Source: Mesorhizobium sp. WSM3860 (GTDB lineage Bacteria > Pseudomonadota > Alphaproteobacteria > Rhizobiales > Rhizobiaceae). From it: DNA of 64,000 nt. Below are positions 32,593 through 41,963 of this stretch, one piece after another (the stretch's first letter is position 1; each line of letters begins with the position of its first letter). The DNA is taken from NCBI RefSeq assembly GCF_002294995.1, contig NZ_NSGF01000001.1, forward strand, positions 62,001 to 126,000, written 5' to 3'. The notes beneath the pieces were generated by a model. The model had not been told where the DNA came from. It searched no databases and saw nothing but the letters and a program-made list of their open reading frames with translations. Position numbers and translations under genes: made by a program.

Positions 32593-33696
32593 ATGGCTTC
32601 GAAAAATCTCTTCCTGCTCGCCGGCGACGGCATCGGCCCCGAGGCGATGGCCGAAGTGAAGAAGCTGATCGCGGCCATGAACGCGAAGCTCGGCAGCGGC
32701 TTTGCAACCGATGAGGGGCTGGTCGGCGGATGCGCTTACGACGCGCATGGCGCGGCGATCTCCGATGCCGACATGGAAAAGGCTGTTGCCGCGGATGCGG
32801 TGCTGTTCGGCGCCGTCGGCGGGCCGAAATGGGACAAGGTGCCCTACGAAGTGCGCCCCGAGGCCGGGCTGCTGCGCCTGCGCAAGGACATGGAGCTGTT
32901 CGCCAACCTGCGTCCGGCGATCTGCTATCCGGCTTTAGCCGCCTCCTCCTCGCTCAAGCAGGAGGTGGTCGAGGGTCTCGACATTTTGATCGTGCGCGAG
33001 CTCACCGGCGGCGTCTATTTCGGCGAGCCTAAGCAGATCATCGATCTCGGCAACGGCCAGAAGCGCGGCATCGACACCCAGGTCTACGACACCTTCGAGA
33101 TCGAGCGTATCTCCGGCGTCGCCTTCGAGCTGGCACGCACGCGCAAGAACCATGTCACCTCGATGGAAAAGCGCAACGTCATGAAGTCGGGCGTGCTGTG
33201 GAACGAGGTGGTCACCCAGACGCACAAGGCGAGGTATAGTGACGTCAAGCTCGACCACATGCTGGCCGATGCCGGCGGCATGCAGCTGGTGCGCTGGCCA
33301 AAACAGTTCGACGTCATCGTCACCGACAACCTGTTTGGCGACATGCTCTCCGACATCGCCGCCATGCTCACCGGCTCGATCGGCATGCTGCCTTCGGCCT
33401 CGCTCGGCGCGCCGGACGTCAAGACCAAGAAGCGCAAGGCGCTCTACGAGCCGGTGCACGGCTCGGCGCCCGACATCGCCGGCCAGGGCGTCGCCAATCC
33501 GATCGCGATGATCGCCTCCTTCGCCATGTGCCTGCGCTATTCCTTCGGCATGGTGGCGGAAGCCGACAAGGTCGAAGCGGCGATCGCGGCCGTGCTCGAC
33601 GACGGCCTGCGCACCAAGGACATCATGTCCGAGGGCATGACCGAGGTCGGCACCGTGCAGATGGGCGACGCCATCATTGCCAAGTTCCTCGGCTGA
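32593..33696 (+). CDS. leuB: 3-isopropylmalate dehydrogenase
   Basis: A 367-residue NAD-dependent enzyme of leucine synthesis. Signatures: [65 protein letters not shown], the metal-binding [20 protein letters not shown] and [21 protein letters not shown]. Length is typical and the frame intact. It follows two B elements and the ridA/VOC pair rather than leuC/leuD directly. Confidence 0.97.
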   Translation: MASKNLFLLAGDGIGPEAMAEVKKLIAAMNAKLGSGFATDEGLVGGCAYDAHGAAISDADMEKAVAADAVLFGAVGGPKWDKVPYEVRPEAGLLRLRKDMELFANLRPAICYPALAASSSLKQEVVEGLDILIVRELTGGVYFGEPKQIIDLGNGQKRGIDTQVYDTFEIERISGVAFELARTRKNHVTSMEKRNVMKSGVLWNEVVTQTHKARYSDVKLDHMLADAGGMQLVRWPKQFDVIVTDNLFGDMLSDIAAMLTGSIGMLPSASLGAPDVKTKKRKALYEPVHGSAPDIAGQGVANPIAMIASFAMCLRYSFGMVAEADKVEAAIAAVLDDGLRTKDIMSEGMTEVGTVQMGDAIIAKFLG

Positions 33697-33700
33697 CGCC

Positions 33701-34182
33701 ATGGCAGAGGTGGCGGTCGACGTCCGCTGGGCGACTGCCGAAGACGCCGAGGCGCTCGCCACCGTGCTTTGCGCAATGGCGGCGCACATCGATCATGCTC
33801 GGGCGACGGCCACGGCAAGGCAGTGGCTCGGCGAGGAAAGCCCGGCCTATCCGCATTTCGCGCTGGCCTTTGCGGGTGGCGAGGTGGCCGGCCTGGCCTC
33901 GGTCGCGATCGCGCATCCCGGCATCGATCTCGAGCGGCTGATGTTTTTGAAAGACCTGTTCGTGCGCGAAGAGGCTCGAAACGCGGGAGTGGGTGAGGCG
34001 CTGATCGGCTTCTCGCCGGCTATTGCCTCGACAAGCGCATCGGCCGCATCGATCTCACCACCGAGGACTGGAACGAGGGTGCGCTGCGCTTCTACGAGCG
34101 GCTCGGCGCCCAACGCCAGGGCCAGAAGGTTTTCCTCAGGCTGTCGGGCGAGGCACTAAGGACGGCGACCGCTAGAATCTGA
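33701..34182 (+). pseudogene. GNAT-family acetyltransferase, frameshifted
   Basis: The first frame runs from ATG 33701 (MAEVAVDVRWATAEDAEALA) to LFVREEARNAGVGEALI. The acetyl-CoA-binding half then continues in another frame from about 34006: RLLAGYCLDKRIGRIDLTTE, then GALRFYERLGAQRQGQKVFL, to TGA at 34180-34182. A single missing base near 34004-34006 explains it. Either the gene is inactive or the sequence has an error. It starts four bases after leuB and ends inside the convergent gene's 3' end. Confidence 0.85.
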
Positions 34183-34874
34183 CTCCGGTCGGCACCGGTC
34201 CCCACTTGTTGTCGCCGGCCTGGGTCGGGATCAGGCCGAAAACCAGGGTGGCGAGCCAGCCGAGATAAGGCACGAAGCAGAGGATTGCGAGCCAGCCGGT
34301 CAGGCCGAGATCATGCAAACGGCGCACGACGAGCGCGACCCACGGCAGGAGCGTGAGCAGGACGTAAAGGCCGAGAAGGCCGAACATGACGACCGGTTCG
34401 TCGCCGCCGCCCTCGACATCGCCGCGCGACAGGTCCGCGGACAAGCCGACGCCGATGGCGACGACAAGACCGATCGTCCAGAACAGGCAAAAGGCCCAGA
34501 ATTCCTTGCGCCGGGCGCGGTCGGAGAAGTTGACGTAGTTCGTCGTCACGCCACGCCAAAAATAGCTCCAGAGGCTGGTCGATTCCACCGTTCCGGCCTC
34601 GGCGTTGCGGCCGAAATGCGGCTGCCCCGCAAGCGAGCTGCCCGGCAGCGGACGGGCAGGGGCTGGGACGACGCTGTCCGCCGGATCGATCCCCCGGGCG
34701 CGGGCCGAGAAGACATTGCCGGCACGTTCGCCGTTCGGCTGGAACTCGACCGCCCCTTGTCAGCGCCATGTCGCGGCGCAGATCCTCGCGCGCGAAACTG
34801 TAGCGCTTGCCGTCGGCGCCGGTGATGAAACCGAAGCCCTGCTGCTCGTCATAGTGAAGAACCTCGCCGCGCAT
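34172..34874 (-). pseudogene. Cold-shock-like plus DUF805 membrane protein, frameshifted
   Basis: From ATG 34874 the frame encodes a cold-shock-like domain (MRGEVLHYDEQQGFGFITGA, then YSFAREDLRRDMALT). Near 34753-34756, a run of four G on this strand, the reading must shift by one base to continue as VEFQPNGERAGNVFSARARG, a linker, and the DUF805 membrane domain (TNYVNFSDRARRKEFWAFCL, three to four hydrophobic segments, VVRRLHDLGLTGWLAIL). The DUF805 part alone could be translated from GTG 34588 as 138 residues. A one-base insertion in the homopolymer, real or a sequencing error, is the simplest cause. Confidence 0.75.
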
Positions 34875-35018
34875 CAGACCCCCGAGCGTCGAATTCTTTC
34901 CCTTACTCGATTTGACATGGGCGCGGGCCGGCGGGCAAGAGCGATGGCGTTCAGCCGGCTATCGCAGAGGCGGCAAATCGGGATAGAAGCCGCAAGTCGC
35001 CTCACAGATCGCGAAGCA

Positions 35019-36428
35019 ATGGCCCGAAAGGACTCGATATTGCTGCCAGAAGCGGCCGACGCTCCCGGCGGCCAAAGACGGAAAATCTGCATCGACGCGA
35101 CCGGCCTGCTCGCCTGGCGCGGCGCGCTGGCCGGCATCCAGCGGCTGGAAGACTTCATGGTCAGGGCAGCGCTCGCCGATCCCAACCCGGATGTCGTGGT
35201 CGTGACGCTCGATCTCTCCAGCCATCGTTTCCGGTCGCTCGAAAAATTCGAGATGGAGCAGTTGGGTGTCAGCGAGGTCGCGCCGTTTCGGCAGCGGCCA
35301 CGACTGCAAGCCGCTGCCGCGTTGCGGCAGGGGTTCGAAGCGGTGCGGCGGCATCCAATGGCCAAGAAGGAAGCCGATCGCCAGCTTGCGGGAATGGTGA
35401 CCAACGGCCAACCCGGCTTCATCTTCACCGTGTCGAAGTTTTTGCTGCGGGCTTATCGCTTCTGTAGGCGAGCCGGCCTCTGGGCCGGTTTGCTTCGTCT
35501 CAATGCGGCGCAGCCGACGAAGACTGTCGAGCCTCGAACGGTGCTGATCAGCAATCAGCTGCTGGTCGGCGAGAAGTTAGCGGCGCTTTGCGCCGGCCCC
35601 GATAATATAGCCTTTCTTTGCCACGACATGATCCCGACCATGCGGCCCGACCTTGTCGCCAAGGACAAATGGCAGGCCGCCTTCGGGCCCAATCTCGAAC
35701 GGCTGGTGCGGTCAGGTGCGGCGGCCTTCTGCACCTCCGACACCGCGGCGACGATGCTTGCCGATCACATGCGCAAGGCCGGCATCGACCTGCCGGTCGT
35801 GCATCGCTTCCCGATGCCCTCGCTGCTGCATGAGAAGGCCGGACGGCTGGGGATGACGTCCCGCCTCGAGGCCGGAGAGCCCTTCATCCTCTATTGCTCG
35901 ACCGTCGAGATCCGGAAGAATCACATCATGCTGGCCCGCATCTGGCAGCAGGCGCTCGACGAAGGCGTTCGGTTGCCGAAGCTCGTCTGCGTCGGCCGCT
36001 GGGGCTGGATGGTCGAGGAACTCAGCGCCTATCTCAAGGCGCATCCGGGGCTGAAGGAGCAGATCGTCTTCGCGGGTCCGGTCAGCGACGAAGAGCTTAT
36101 CGGCTATTATCGAAGTGCCACCTTCGGCGTTTTCCCCTCGCATATCGAGGGCTGGGGCTATGCGGCTTCGGAGTGTCTGGATTTCGGCGTCCCGGTCATC
36201 GTCTCGACCACGCCGTCGCTGATCGAAGCGACCGGCGGCCTGATGCCCGCGATCGGTTCGACCGACCAGGCTGGCTGGTATGGCGCAATCCGACGGATGA
36301 CGGAGAACGATGCCTGGCGCGATCTGCTCGCTGTCCGTATCGCCGAAAAGCACAGGCCGACATCGCCTGCCGAAAGCTGGGCGGCGATAAAGACCGGGCT
36401 CAAGGCGGCCGCCATGGCCGCCAATTGA
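35019..36428 (+). CDS. Glycosyltransferase (GT4-like)
   Basis: A 469-residue GT-B-fold enzyme. The N-terminal half has KICIDATGLLAWRGALAGIQ and NIAFLCHDMIPTMRPDLV. The C-terminal half has EPFILYCSTVEIRKNHIML, LVCVGRWGWMVEELSAYL, VFAGPVSDEELIGYYRSA and PSHIEGWGYAASECLDFGVP, the nucleotide-sugar site with the E-x7-E pattern. It is typical of transferases that build surface polysaccharide. An open frame reaches further upstream; ATG 34917 and 34944 are other start choices. No other polysaccharide gene is adjacent. Confidence 0.85.
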   Translation: MARKDSILLPEAADAPGGQRRKICIDATGLLAWRGALAGIQRLEDFMVRAALADPNPDVVVVTLDLSSHRFRSLEKFEMEQLGVSEVAPFRQRPRLQAAAALRQGFEAVRRHPMAKKEADRQLAGMVTNGQPGFIFTVSKFLLRAYRFCRRAGLWAGLLRLNAAQPTKTVEPRTVLISNQLLVGEKLAALCAGPDNIAFLCHDMIPTMRPDLVAKDKWQAAFGPNLERLVRSGAAAFCTSDTAATMLADHMRKAGIDLPVVHRFPMPSLLHEKAGRLGMTSRLEAGEPFILYCSTVEIRKNHIMLARIWQQALDEGVRLPKLVCVGRWGWMVEELSAYLKAHPGLKEQIVFAGPVSDEELIGYYRSATFGVFPSHIEGWGYAASECLDFGVPVIVSTTPSLIEATGGLMPAIGSTDQAGWYGAIRRMTENDAWRDLLAVRIAEKHRPTSPAESWAAIKTGLKAAAMAAN

Positions 36429-36714
36429 CTCTTTACGCAAAGCGCGTAAAAGCCGGCAGCGAACGGGATCGTCTTTCGATGCGCGGCCATCTGGCTCTTC
36501 TTGCATTCGATGCCCCCAGCCAAGATGCACAGCATCGGGCCGGGCGTTTCGACGCGTCCGTCCGTTCTCGCAAAACTTCGGCCAAAACCACCACCAAAAC
36601 GGTGTGATTCCCTTGGCCTAACCACCCTCTCCCGGGTTCGGCCCGGGGGACGGAACCCGCATGAGGCCGGCGGGTTTTCTCCAACAACCAAGCGGAGAGG
36701 GACAGGAGATTTCG

Positions 36715-37749
36715 ATGAGTTTCAAGGTTGCGGTAGTCGGCGCCACGGGCAATGTGGGCCGCGAAATGCTCAACATTCTGGACGAGCGCGGCTTCCCGGC
36801 AAGCGAAGTGGTGGCACTGGCCTCGCGGCGCAGCCAGGGCACCGAAGTGTCCTTCGGCGACCGCACGCTGAAGGTCAAGGCGCTCGACACCTACGACTTT
36901 TCCGACACCGACATCTGCGTCATGTCGGCCGGCGGCAATGTCTCCAAGGAGTGGTCGCCCAAGATCGGCAAGCAGGGCTGCGTCGTCATCGATAATTCGT
37001 CGGCCTTCCGCTACGACCCGGACGTGCCGCTGATCGTGCCGGAAGTGAATCCGGACGCGGTCGAGCTGTTCTCGCGCAAGAACATCATCGCCAATCCGAA
37101 CTGCTCGACGGCGCAGCTGGTGGTGGCGCTGAAGCCGCTGCACGATGTCGCCACCATCAAGCGCGTCGTCGTCGCCACCTACCAGTCGGTCTCCGGCGCC
37201 GGCAAGGAAGGCATGGACGAGCTGTTCACGCAGACGCGCGCGGTCTTCGTCGCCGACCAGGTCGACGTCAAGAAGTTCACCAAGCGCATCGCCTTCAACG
37301 TCATCCCGCATATCGACGTCTTCCTCGACGACGGCTTCACCAAGGAAGAGTGGAAGATGGTCGCCGAGACCAAGAAGATGCTCGATCCCAAGATCAAGCT
37401 GACGGCGACCTGCGTGCGCGTGCCGGTGTTCATCGGCCACTCGGAAGCGGTCAACATCGAGTTCGAGAAGCCGATCACCGCGGACGAGGCGCGCGAGATC
37501 CTGCGCGAGGCTCCCGGCTGCCAGGTCTTGGACAAGCGCGAGAACGGCGGCTACATCACGCCGCTGGAATCAGCCGGCGAGGACGCAACCTTCATCTCGC
37601 GCATCCGCGAGGATTCGACCGTCGACAACGGCCTGTCGATGTGGGTCGTCTCCGACAATCTGCGCAAGGGCGCGGCGCTCAACGCCGTGCAGATCGCCGA
37701 GCTGCTGGTCGAGCGGGGCCTCATCCAGCCGAAGAAGAAGGCGGCTTAA
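36715..37749 (+). CDS. asd: Aspartate-semialdehyde dehydrogenase
   Basis: A 344-residue enzyme that reduces aspartyl phosphate on the way to lysine, threonine and methionine. The NADP-binding start is KVAVVGATGNVGREMLNIL. Catalytic Cys130 lies in NPNCSTAQLVVALKPLH, and TYQSVSGAGKEGMDEL and RVPVFIGHSEAVNIEF follow. CAGGAG lies eight bases before ATG 36715. In the same window, dapF at 63337 works further along the lysine pathway, but the genes are far apart. Confidence 0.96.
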   Translation: MSFKVAVVGATGNVGREMLNILDERGFPASEVVALASRRSQGTEVSFGDRTLKVKALDTYDFSDTDICVMSAGGNVSKEWSPKIGKQGCVVIDNSSAFRYDPDVPLIVPEVNPDAVELFSRKNIIANPNCSTAQLVVALKPLHDVATIKRVVVATYQSVSGAGKEGMDELFTQTRAVFVADQVDVKKFTKRIAFNVIPHIDVFLDDGFTKEEWKMVAETKKMLDPKIKLTATCVRVPVFIGHSEAVNIEFEKPITADEAREILREAPGCQVLDKRENGGYITPLESAGEDATFISRIREDSTVDNGLSMWVVSDNLRKGAALNAVQIAELLVERGLIQPKKKAA

Positions 37750-37854
37750 TTTCGCTCACGCGCCGCACCGCCGCTTCGCGGCTGGCCCTCCGCGAGGGCG
37801 CCGGACGACCGGCGGCCCGCGGTCGCGGGCTCGGCCTTCGGCCGGGGCGCCTTC

Positions 37855-37909
37855 TTCCTTCTCCCCGTTCAACGGGGAGAAGGTGCCCGAAGGGCGGATG
37901 AGGGGCAGC
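37855..37909. repeat. Short palindromic repeat, variant of family B
   Basis: CTTCTCCCCGTTCAACGGGG AGAAGG is a hairpin followed by TGCCCGAAGGGCGGATGAGG, which makes a second small stem. It lies in the 228-base gap between asd and the ACT-domain gene, together with other GC-rich inverted sequence. Confidence 0.65.
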
Positions 37910-37977
37910 GCCGGCATGTCCAGTTTAGCTTAATCTTGCTGCGCTTAGCCAGAAGCTCGGATGCCGCCAGATATTCT

Positions 37978-38406
37978 CTACGTGCTGCGACGCTGAGTTT
38001 CCGCACCGCCGTCCTGCGCCAACTGCTTCAACATCGCCAATGCCTCCTCGGCCCGGTCGGCCGGGACGAACAGATGGTCATGATAGAAGGCCGAGACCGG
38101 ATTGACGCCCATGCCAGCGGCGGCGAGCCGCGTCGTGATCGCGGCGAGAAAGCCGACGGCCTCCAGCGAGGAATGGATGTCGAGCGTGATCATCCGGCAG
38201 CGGAACGTGCCGTCGAGGCCGGCCGCCCAGGCCTGCTCCTCGGCGACGATCAGCGTCGTTCCCTCCCGCTCGCGAAAGACCATCACCGGGTCGAGGCCGA
38301 CGGGCACGGCCAAACCCGGCGCCAGCGTCGCGAAGACATGGACATCGGGAAGCAGTTGCGGCGTCATGGACGCCAGTAGCCTTTGCAGATTGGTCTCGCC
38401 GGTCAT
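37978..38406 (-). CDS. ACT-domain protein
   Basis: A 142-residue protein with the family start LLASMTPQLLPDVHVFATL and a C-terminal ACT domain (LDIHSSLEAVGFLAAITTRL, VSAFYHDHLFVPADRAEEAL). ACT domains bind amino acids and regulate enzymes, but no catalytic domain is attached. ATG 38406 has GGAAGGAG five bases upstream. It converges on asd across a repeat. Confidence 0.88.
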   Translation of the reverse strand: MTGETNLQRLLASMTPQLLPDVHVFATLAPGLAVPVGLDPVMVFREREGTTLIVAEEQAWAAGLDGTFRCRMITLDIHSSLEAVGFLAAITTRLAAAGMGVNPVSAFYHDHLFVPADRAEEALAMLKQLAQDGGAETQRRST

Positions 38407-38540
38407 TTTCGCTCCTTCCATTCTCATTCAACCACGCGTTTGAAAAAAGCGCACCGACCCTTGTCGGATTGCCGCCCCGGCCGCCGTCCTTGGCTCGAAG
38501 CTGGCAAAACAGCCAGGCTCCAACAAAGGAGGGAACACCG

Positions 38541-38951
38541 ATGAGCATTTCAGAAGCCGCGCCGGTTTCGAACGGCGCCTTGTGGACCGGGCGCGTGCTC
38601 AGCGCCATTGTCATCCTTTTCATGATCTTCGACGGGCTCATCAAGCTGCCGCCACTGCAAGTCGTCACCGAGACGATGACGCAGCTCGGCTGGCCAGCCG
38701 ACCCAAACATCGCGCGGCTGCTCGGCATCGTCGGGCTGATCTCGACCGCGCTTTATGCGCTGCCGCGCACGTCCGTGCTCGGCGCCATCCTGCTCACCGC
38801 CTATATGGGCGGCGCCATTTCCACGCATGTGCGCATCGCAAACCCGCTTCTCTCGCACACGCTGTTCGGCGTCTATCTTGCTGTTGTCCTGTGGGGCGGC
38901 CTCTATCTGCGCGACGCCAGAGTGCGCGCGCTGATCCCGTTCAGCCGCTGA
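38541..38951 (+). CDS. DoxX-family membrane protein
   Basis: A 136-residue protein with four hydrophobic helices: RVLSAIVILFMIFDGLIKL, IARLLGIVGLISTALYAL, VLGAILLTAYMGGAIST and LFGVYLAVVLWGGLYL. The pattern fits the DoxX/DoxD-like family of inner-membrane proteins. The ATG at 38541 has AAGGAGGG upstream. It is divergent from the ACT-domain gene. Confidence 0.85.
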   Translation: MSISEAAPVSNGALWTGRVLSAIVILFMIFDGLIKLPPLQVVTETMTQLGWPADPNIARLLGIVGLISTALYALPRTSVLGAILLTAYMGGAISTHVRIANPLLSHTLFGVYLAVVLWGGLYLRDARVRALIPFSR

Positions 38952-39188
38952 GGCGGCTCATTCTGGCGATCCCACCGGCTGCGGCGACCGCAAGGGCTTT
39001 GAAGCCGGCTGTGCCAAGCTGCGTTACCGAACGCTAATTCGTCAGCACTCTCAACGCTGTCGAGGCCGGTTGGCGCAACTCGCGCCGGCGTTCGAAACAG
39101 CAATATTCGTTCCCTTCGGGATCAAATTAGCCGTTTGCGAGTTAAAGCTTGGCGGCGAGGACGGCGATCCCGTGAGAGAGGAACTGAA

Positions 39189-39452
39189 ATGAAGAAAGCG
39201 ATTACCATTCTGGTGCTGACGGTGGCGCTGGGCGCCTGTTCGCAGACGGAAAAAGGAGCGGCGATCGGCGGCTTGGGCGGTGCTGCGGTCGGTGCGGCCG
39301 TCGCCAATGACCCGGTCGAGGGCGCAGTGGTCGGTGGCGCTGTCGGCGCCGTGGCCGGCGCGTTGATCGGCCGTGCCAGCGAAAGCGGCAAATGCCGTTA
39401 TCGGGACCGCTACGGGCGCGTCTATATCGCTCGTTGCCCGTCGGGATATTGA
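39189..39452 (+). CDS. Glycine-zipper lipoprotein
   Basis: An 87-residue protein with a lipoprotein signal (ILVLTVALGAC, lipidated Cys about residue 17) and glycine-zipper repeats (GAAIGGLGGAAVGAAV and GAVVGGAVGAVAGALIG). The tail RYRDRYGRVYIARCPSGY is typical of small outer-membrane YMGG/17-kDa-type lipoproteins. It is followed 27 bases later by a terminator shared with convergent rpsP. Confidence 0.87.
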   Translation: MKKAITILVLTVALGACSQTEKGAAIGGLGGAAVGAAVANDPVEGAVVGGAVGAVAGALIGRASESGKCRYRDRYGRVYIARCPSGY

Positions 39453-39479
39453 GGTTTCAACAGGTCCGATCAAAAAAGA

Positions 39480-39504
39480 ACGGCGGGGTCAGCCCGCCGT
39501 CCTT
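39480..39504. terminator. Bidirectional rho-independent terminator
   Basis: The stem ACGGCGGG/CCCGCCGT with a GTCAG loop is followed by CCTTTT on the plus strand and by TTCTTTTTTG on the minus strand. It separates the lipoprotein gene from rpsP. Confidence 0.88.
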
Positions 39505-39520
39505 TTGACCGGGGCCGAGA

Positions 39521-39922
39521 TTACTCGGCGGTCGCGGCTTCCGCCTCGGCGGGTGCTGCGGACGCGGCCGCAACGGCAGCGGCGGCGTCTTCCTGCGCCT
39601 TCTTCAGCAGCGCGGCGCGCTCCTGCGCCTTCTTGCCGGGCTGTGCCTTGTTCGGGTTCGAGCGGGCTTCGCGCTTGGCGAGACCGGCCTCGTCGAGGAA
39701 GCGCAGAACGCGGTCGGTCGGCTGGGCGCCGTGCGAGAGCCAGTGCTTGACGCGGTCGGCGTCAACCTTGACGCGCTCGCCGTCCTTCGGCAGCAGCGGG
39801 TTCCACGAGCCGAGCGACTCGATGAAACGGCCGTCGCGCGGCGAACGGGCGTCGGCGACGACGACGTGGTAGTAGGGACGCTTCTTCGAGCCCGCACGGG
39901 CCAGTCTGATCTTCAGTGCCAT
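39521..39922 (-). CDS. rpsP: 30S ribosomal protein S16
   Basis: A 133-residue S16: [38 protein letters not shown] and [20 protein letters not shown]. The C-terminal extension is Ala/Lys/Glu-rich, as in other Rhizobiales. It is last in the minus-strand group ffh, chorismate mutase, rpsP. The usual followers rimM and trmD are missing here; a terminator lies 17 bases downstream. Confidence 0.97.
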   Translation of the reverse strand: MALKIRLARAGSKKRPYYHVVVADARSPRDGRFIESLGSWNPLLPKDGERVKVDADRVKHWLSHGAQPTDRVLRFLDEAGLAKREARSNPNKAQPGKKAQERAALLKKAQEDAAAAVAAASAAPAEAEAATAE

Positions 39923-39983
39923 TCTTTATCTCCTAACAAGCTCTGAGTTCGTTGATCGGTTGCGGCTTTGTCCTTGTGCAAGT

Positions 39984-40022
39984 CGTTATCCCAAAACCGC
40001 TGCTCAGTTTTGGGCGACATGC
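39984..40022. repeat. Palindromic repeat, family C
   Basis: TCCCAAAACCGCTGCTCAG TTTTGGGCGACATGC holds an 8-base inverted repeat (CCCAAAAC/GTTTTGGG). It resembles short repeats seen between rhizobial genes. It lies between the chorismate mutase stop and the rpsP start. Confidence 0.6.
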
Positions 40023-40029
40023 ACCAGCT

Positions 40030-40356
40030 TCAGCCGGTTTTCGTCACGCCGTTGTTAGCGGCGATCTGTTCGTGATGCCGGATGACTTCGCGGATGACGA
40101 AGTTCAGAAATTTCTCCGCGAAATCCGGATCGAGATGCGCATCCTTCGCCAGTTGGCGCAGGCGGGTGATCTGCTGCTGCTCGCGCGCCGGATCGGCGGG
40201 CGGCAGGCCATGCTCGGCCTTCAGCACGCCGACCGCCTTGGTGCAGCGGAAGCGCTCGGCCAGCATATGGATGAGGGCGGCGTCGATGTTGTCGATCGAA
40301 GCGCGGTAGCCCGCCAGAACGGCGCGTGCCTCGGCCATGTCCTTCTCCTCGTTCAT
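40030..40356 (-). CDS. Chorismate mutase (AroQ type)
   Basis: A 108-residue all-helical chorismate mutase that turns chorismate into prephenate for Phe/Tyr synthesis. The N-terminal helix LAGYRASIDNIDAALIHMLA and AERFRCTKAVGVLKAEHGLP, then PAREQQQITRLRQLAKDA, carry the expected Arg, Lys and Glu residues. The start may be ATG 40356 (GAGGGGG upstream) or ATG 40338 (GAGGAGAAGG upstream). It starts next to the ffh stop and is probably co-transcribed with ffh and rpsP. Confidence 0.9.
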   Translation of the reverse strand: MNEEKDMAEARAVLAGYRASIDNIDAALIHMLAERFRCTKAVGVLKAEHGLPPADPAREQQQITRLRQLAKDAHLDPDFAEKFLNFVIREVIRHHEQIAANNGVTKTG

Positions 40357-40364
40357 CTGCCCCC

Positions 40365-41963
40365 TCACTTCTTCTTGCCAAGGCCAGGCAGCCCGCCGCC
40401 GCCGAGACCGGGAAGGCCCGGGAGTTTCATGCCGCCGGGCAGGCCCGGCAACCCACCGCCGCCCGGAAGTCCGCCGGGCAGGCCGCCCGGCAGGCCTTTG
40501 CCGAGACCGGCAGCCTGGGCCTGCTTCTGCAACGCCTCCAGCTGCTTGGGATCCATCTTCGAGAGATCCGGCATACCCCCCATGCCGCCGGGCATCATGC
40601 CGCCAAGGCCCATCTTCGAGGCCAGGCCGCCCATCATGCCGCGCATCAGGCCGCCGCCTTTGCCCTTGCCGCCCATCGCCTTCATCATGTCGGCCATGCC
40701 GCGATGCATCTTCAAGAGCTTGTTGATCTCGGCCGCGTCGGTGCCGGAGCCGGCGGCGATGCGCTTCTTGCGCGAGTGCTTCAGGATATCGGGGTTAGCG
40801 CGCTCGGCCCTGGTCATCGAGGAGATGATGGCGAGCTGGCGGCGGAACATCTTGTCGTCGAAGCCGGCCGCGGCGAGCTGATCCTTCATCTTGCCCATGC
40901 CGGGCATCATGCCCATGATGCCGCCCATGCCCCCCATCTTCGACATCTGCTGAAGCTGCGCGGCAAGGTCGTTCAGGTCGAACTTGCCCGACTGCATCTT
41001 CTTGGCCATCGCCGCCGCCTGCTCGGCGTCGATGGTCTCGGCGGCCTTCTCGACGAGGGAGACGATGTCGCCCATGCCGAGGATGCGGTCGGCGATGCGC
41101 TTGGGGTGGAATTCCTCCAGCCCGTCCATCTTTTCGCCGGTGCCGATCAGCTTGATCGGCTTGCCGGTGACGGCGCGCATGGAAAGCGCGGCGCCGCCGC
41201 GGCCGTCGCCGTCCATGCGGGTCAGCACAAGGCCGGTGATGCCGACGCGCTCGTCAAAGCTTTTGGCGAGATTGACGGCATCCTGGCCGGTCAGCGAGTC
41301 TGCGACGAGCAGGATCTCGTGCGGCGACGACACCTTCTTGATGTCGGCCATCTCGACCATCAGCGGCTCGTCGATATGGGTGCGGCCGGCGGTGTCGAGG
41401 ATGACGACGTCGTGGCCGCCTAGCCTGGCCGCCTGCACGGCGCGTTTGGCGATATCGACCGGGCTCTGGCCGGCGATGATCGGCAGCGTGGCCACCTTGG
41501 TCTGCTCGCCGAGCTGGCGCAGCTGCTCCTGCGCGGCCGGACGCCGCGTGTCGAGCGAGGCCATCAGGATTTTCTTGTTCTGACGCTCAGTGAGGCGCTT
41601 TGCGATCTTGGCCGAGGTCGTCGTCTTGCCGGAACCCTGCAGGCCAACCATCATGACGACGACGGGCGCCGGCGCATTGAGGTCGATGGCGACGCCTTCG
41701 GCACCGAGCATATCGACCAGCTCGTCATGGACGATCTTGACGACCATCTGTCCGGGCTTGATCGACTTCAGCACCGCGGCGCCGACCGCCTTCTCGCGCA
41801 CCTTGTCGGTGAAAGAGCGAACCACCTCCAGCGCCACATCGGCCTCAAGCAGCGCGCGGCGCACCTCGCGCAGCGCCGCCGAGACATCCGCCTCGGACAG
41901 CGCACCGCGGCCGGTCAGGCCGTTCAGGATGGAGCCAAGGCGCTCTTGCAGGGACTCAAACAT
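40365..41963 (-). CDS. ffh: Signal recognition particle protein Ffh (SRP54)
   Basis: A 532-residue GTPase that binds nascent membrane proteins with SRP RNA. The N domain (MFESLQERLGSILNGLTGRG) precedes the G domain with P loop VGLQGSGKTTTSAKIA, DTRRPAAQEQL, DTAGRTHIDEP and TRMDGDGRGGAAL. The Met-rich M domain follows (MGGIMGMMPGMGKMKDQLAA). The C-terminus is an unusually long low-complexity tail of Gly-Leu-Pro and Met repeats. The start lacks a clear ribosome-binding site and overlaps a short upstream reading frame (41956-42063). Confidence 0.96.
   Translation of the reverse strand: MFESLQERLGSILNGLTGRGALSEADVSAALREVRRALLEADVALEVVRSFTDKVREKAVGAAVLKSIKPGQMVVKIVHDELVDMLGAEGVAIDLNAPAPVVVMMVGLQGSGKTTTSAKIAKRLTERQNKKILMASLDTRRPAAQEQLRQLGEQTKVATLPIIAGQSPVDIAKRAVQAARLGGHDVVILDTAGRTHIDEPLMVEMADIKKVSSPHEILLVADSLTGQDAVNLAKSFDERVGITGLVLTRMDGDGRGGAALSMRAVTGKPIKLIGTGEKMDGLEEFHPKRIADRILGMGDIVSLVEKAAETIDAEQAAAMAKKMQSGKFDLNDLAAQLQQMSKMGGMGGIMGMMPGMGKMKDQLAAAGFDDKMFRRQLAIISSMTRAERANPDILKHSRKKRIAAGSGTDAAEINKLLKMHRGMADMMKAMGGKGKGGGLMRGMMGGLASKMGLGGMMPGGMGGMPDLSKMDPKQLEALQKQAQAAGLGKGLPGGLPGGLPGGGGLPGLPGGMKLPGLPGLGGGGLPGLGKKK

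Noticed and set aside
34605..35018. Upstream extension of the glycosyltransferase frame
   Set aside because: It runs antisense through the cold-shock/DUF805 gene and has no glycosyltransferase features before about residue 20 of the chosen start.
37750..37855. GC-rich inverted sequence after asd as a terminator
   Set aside because: Several short stems overlap but no T tract follows, so a terminator call is not supported.
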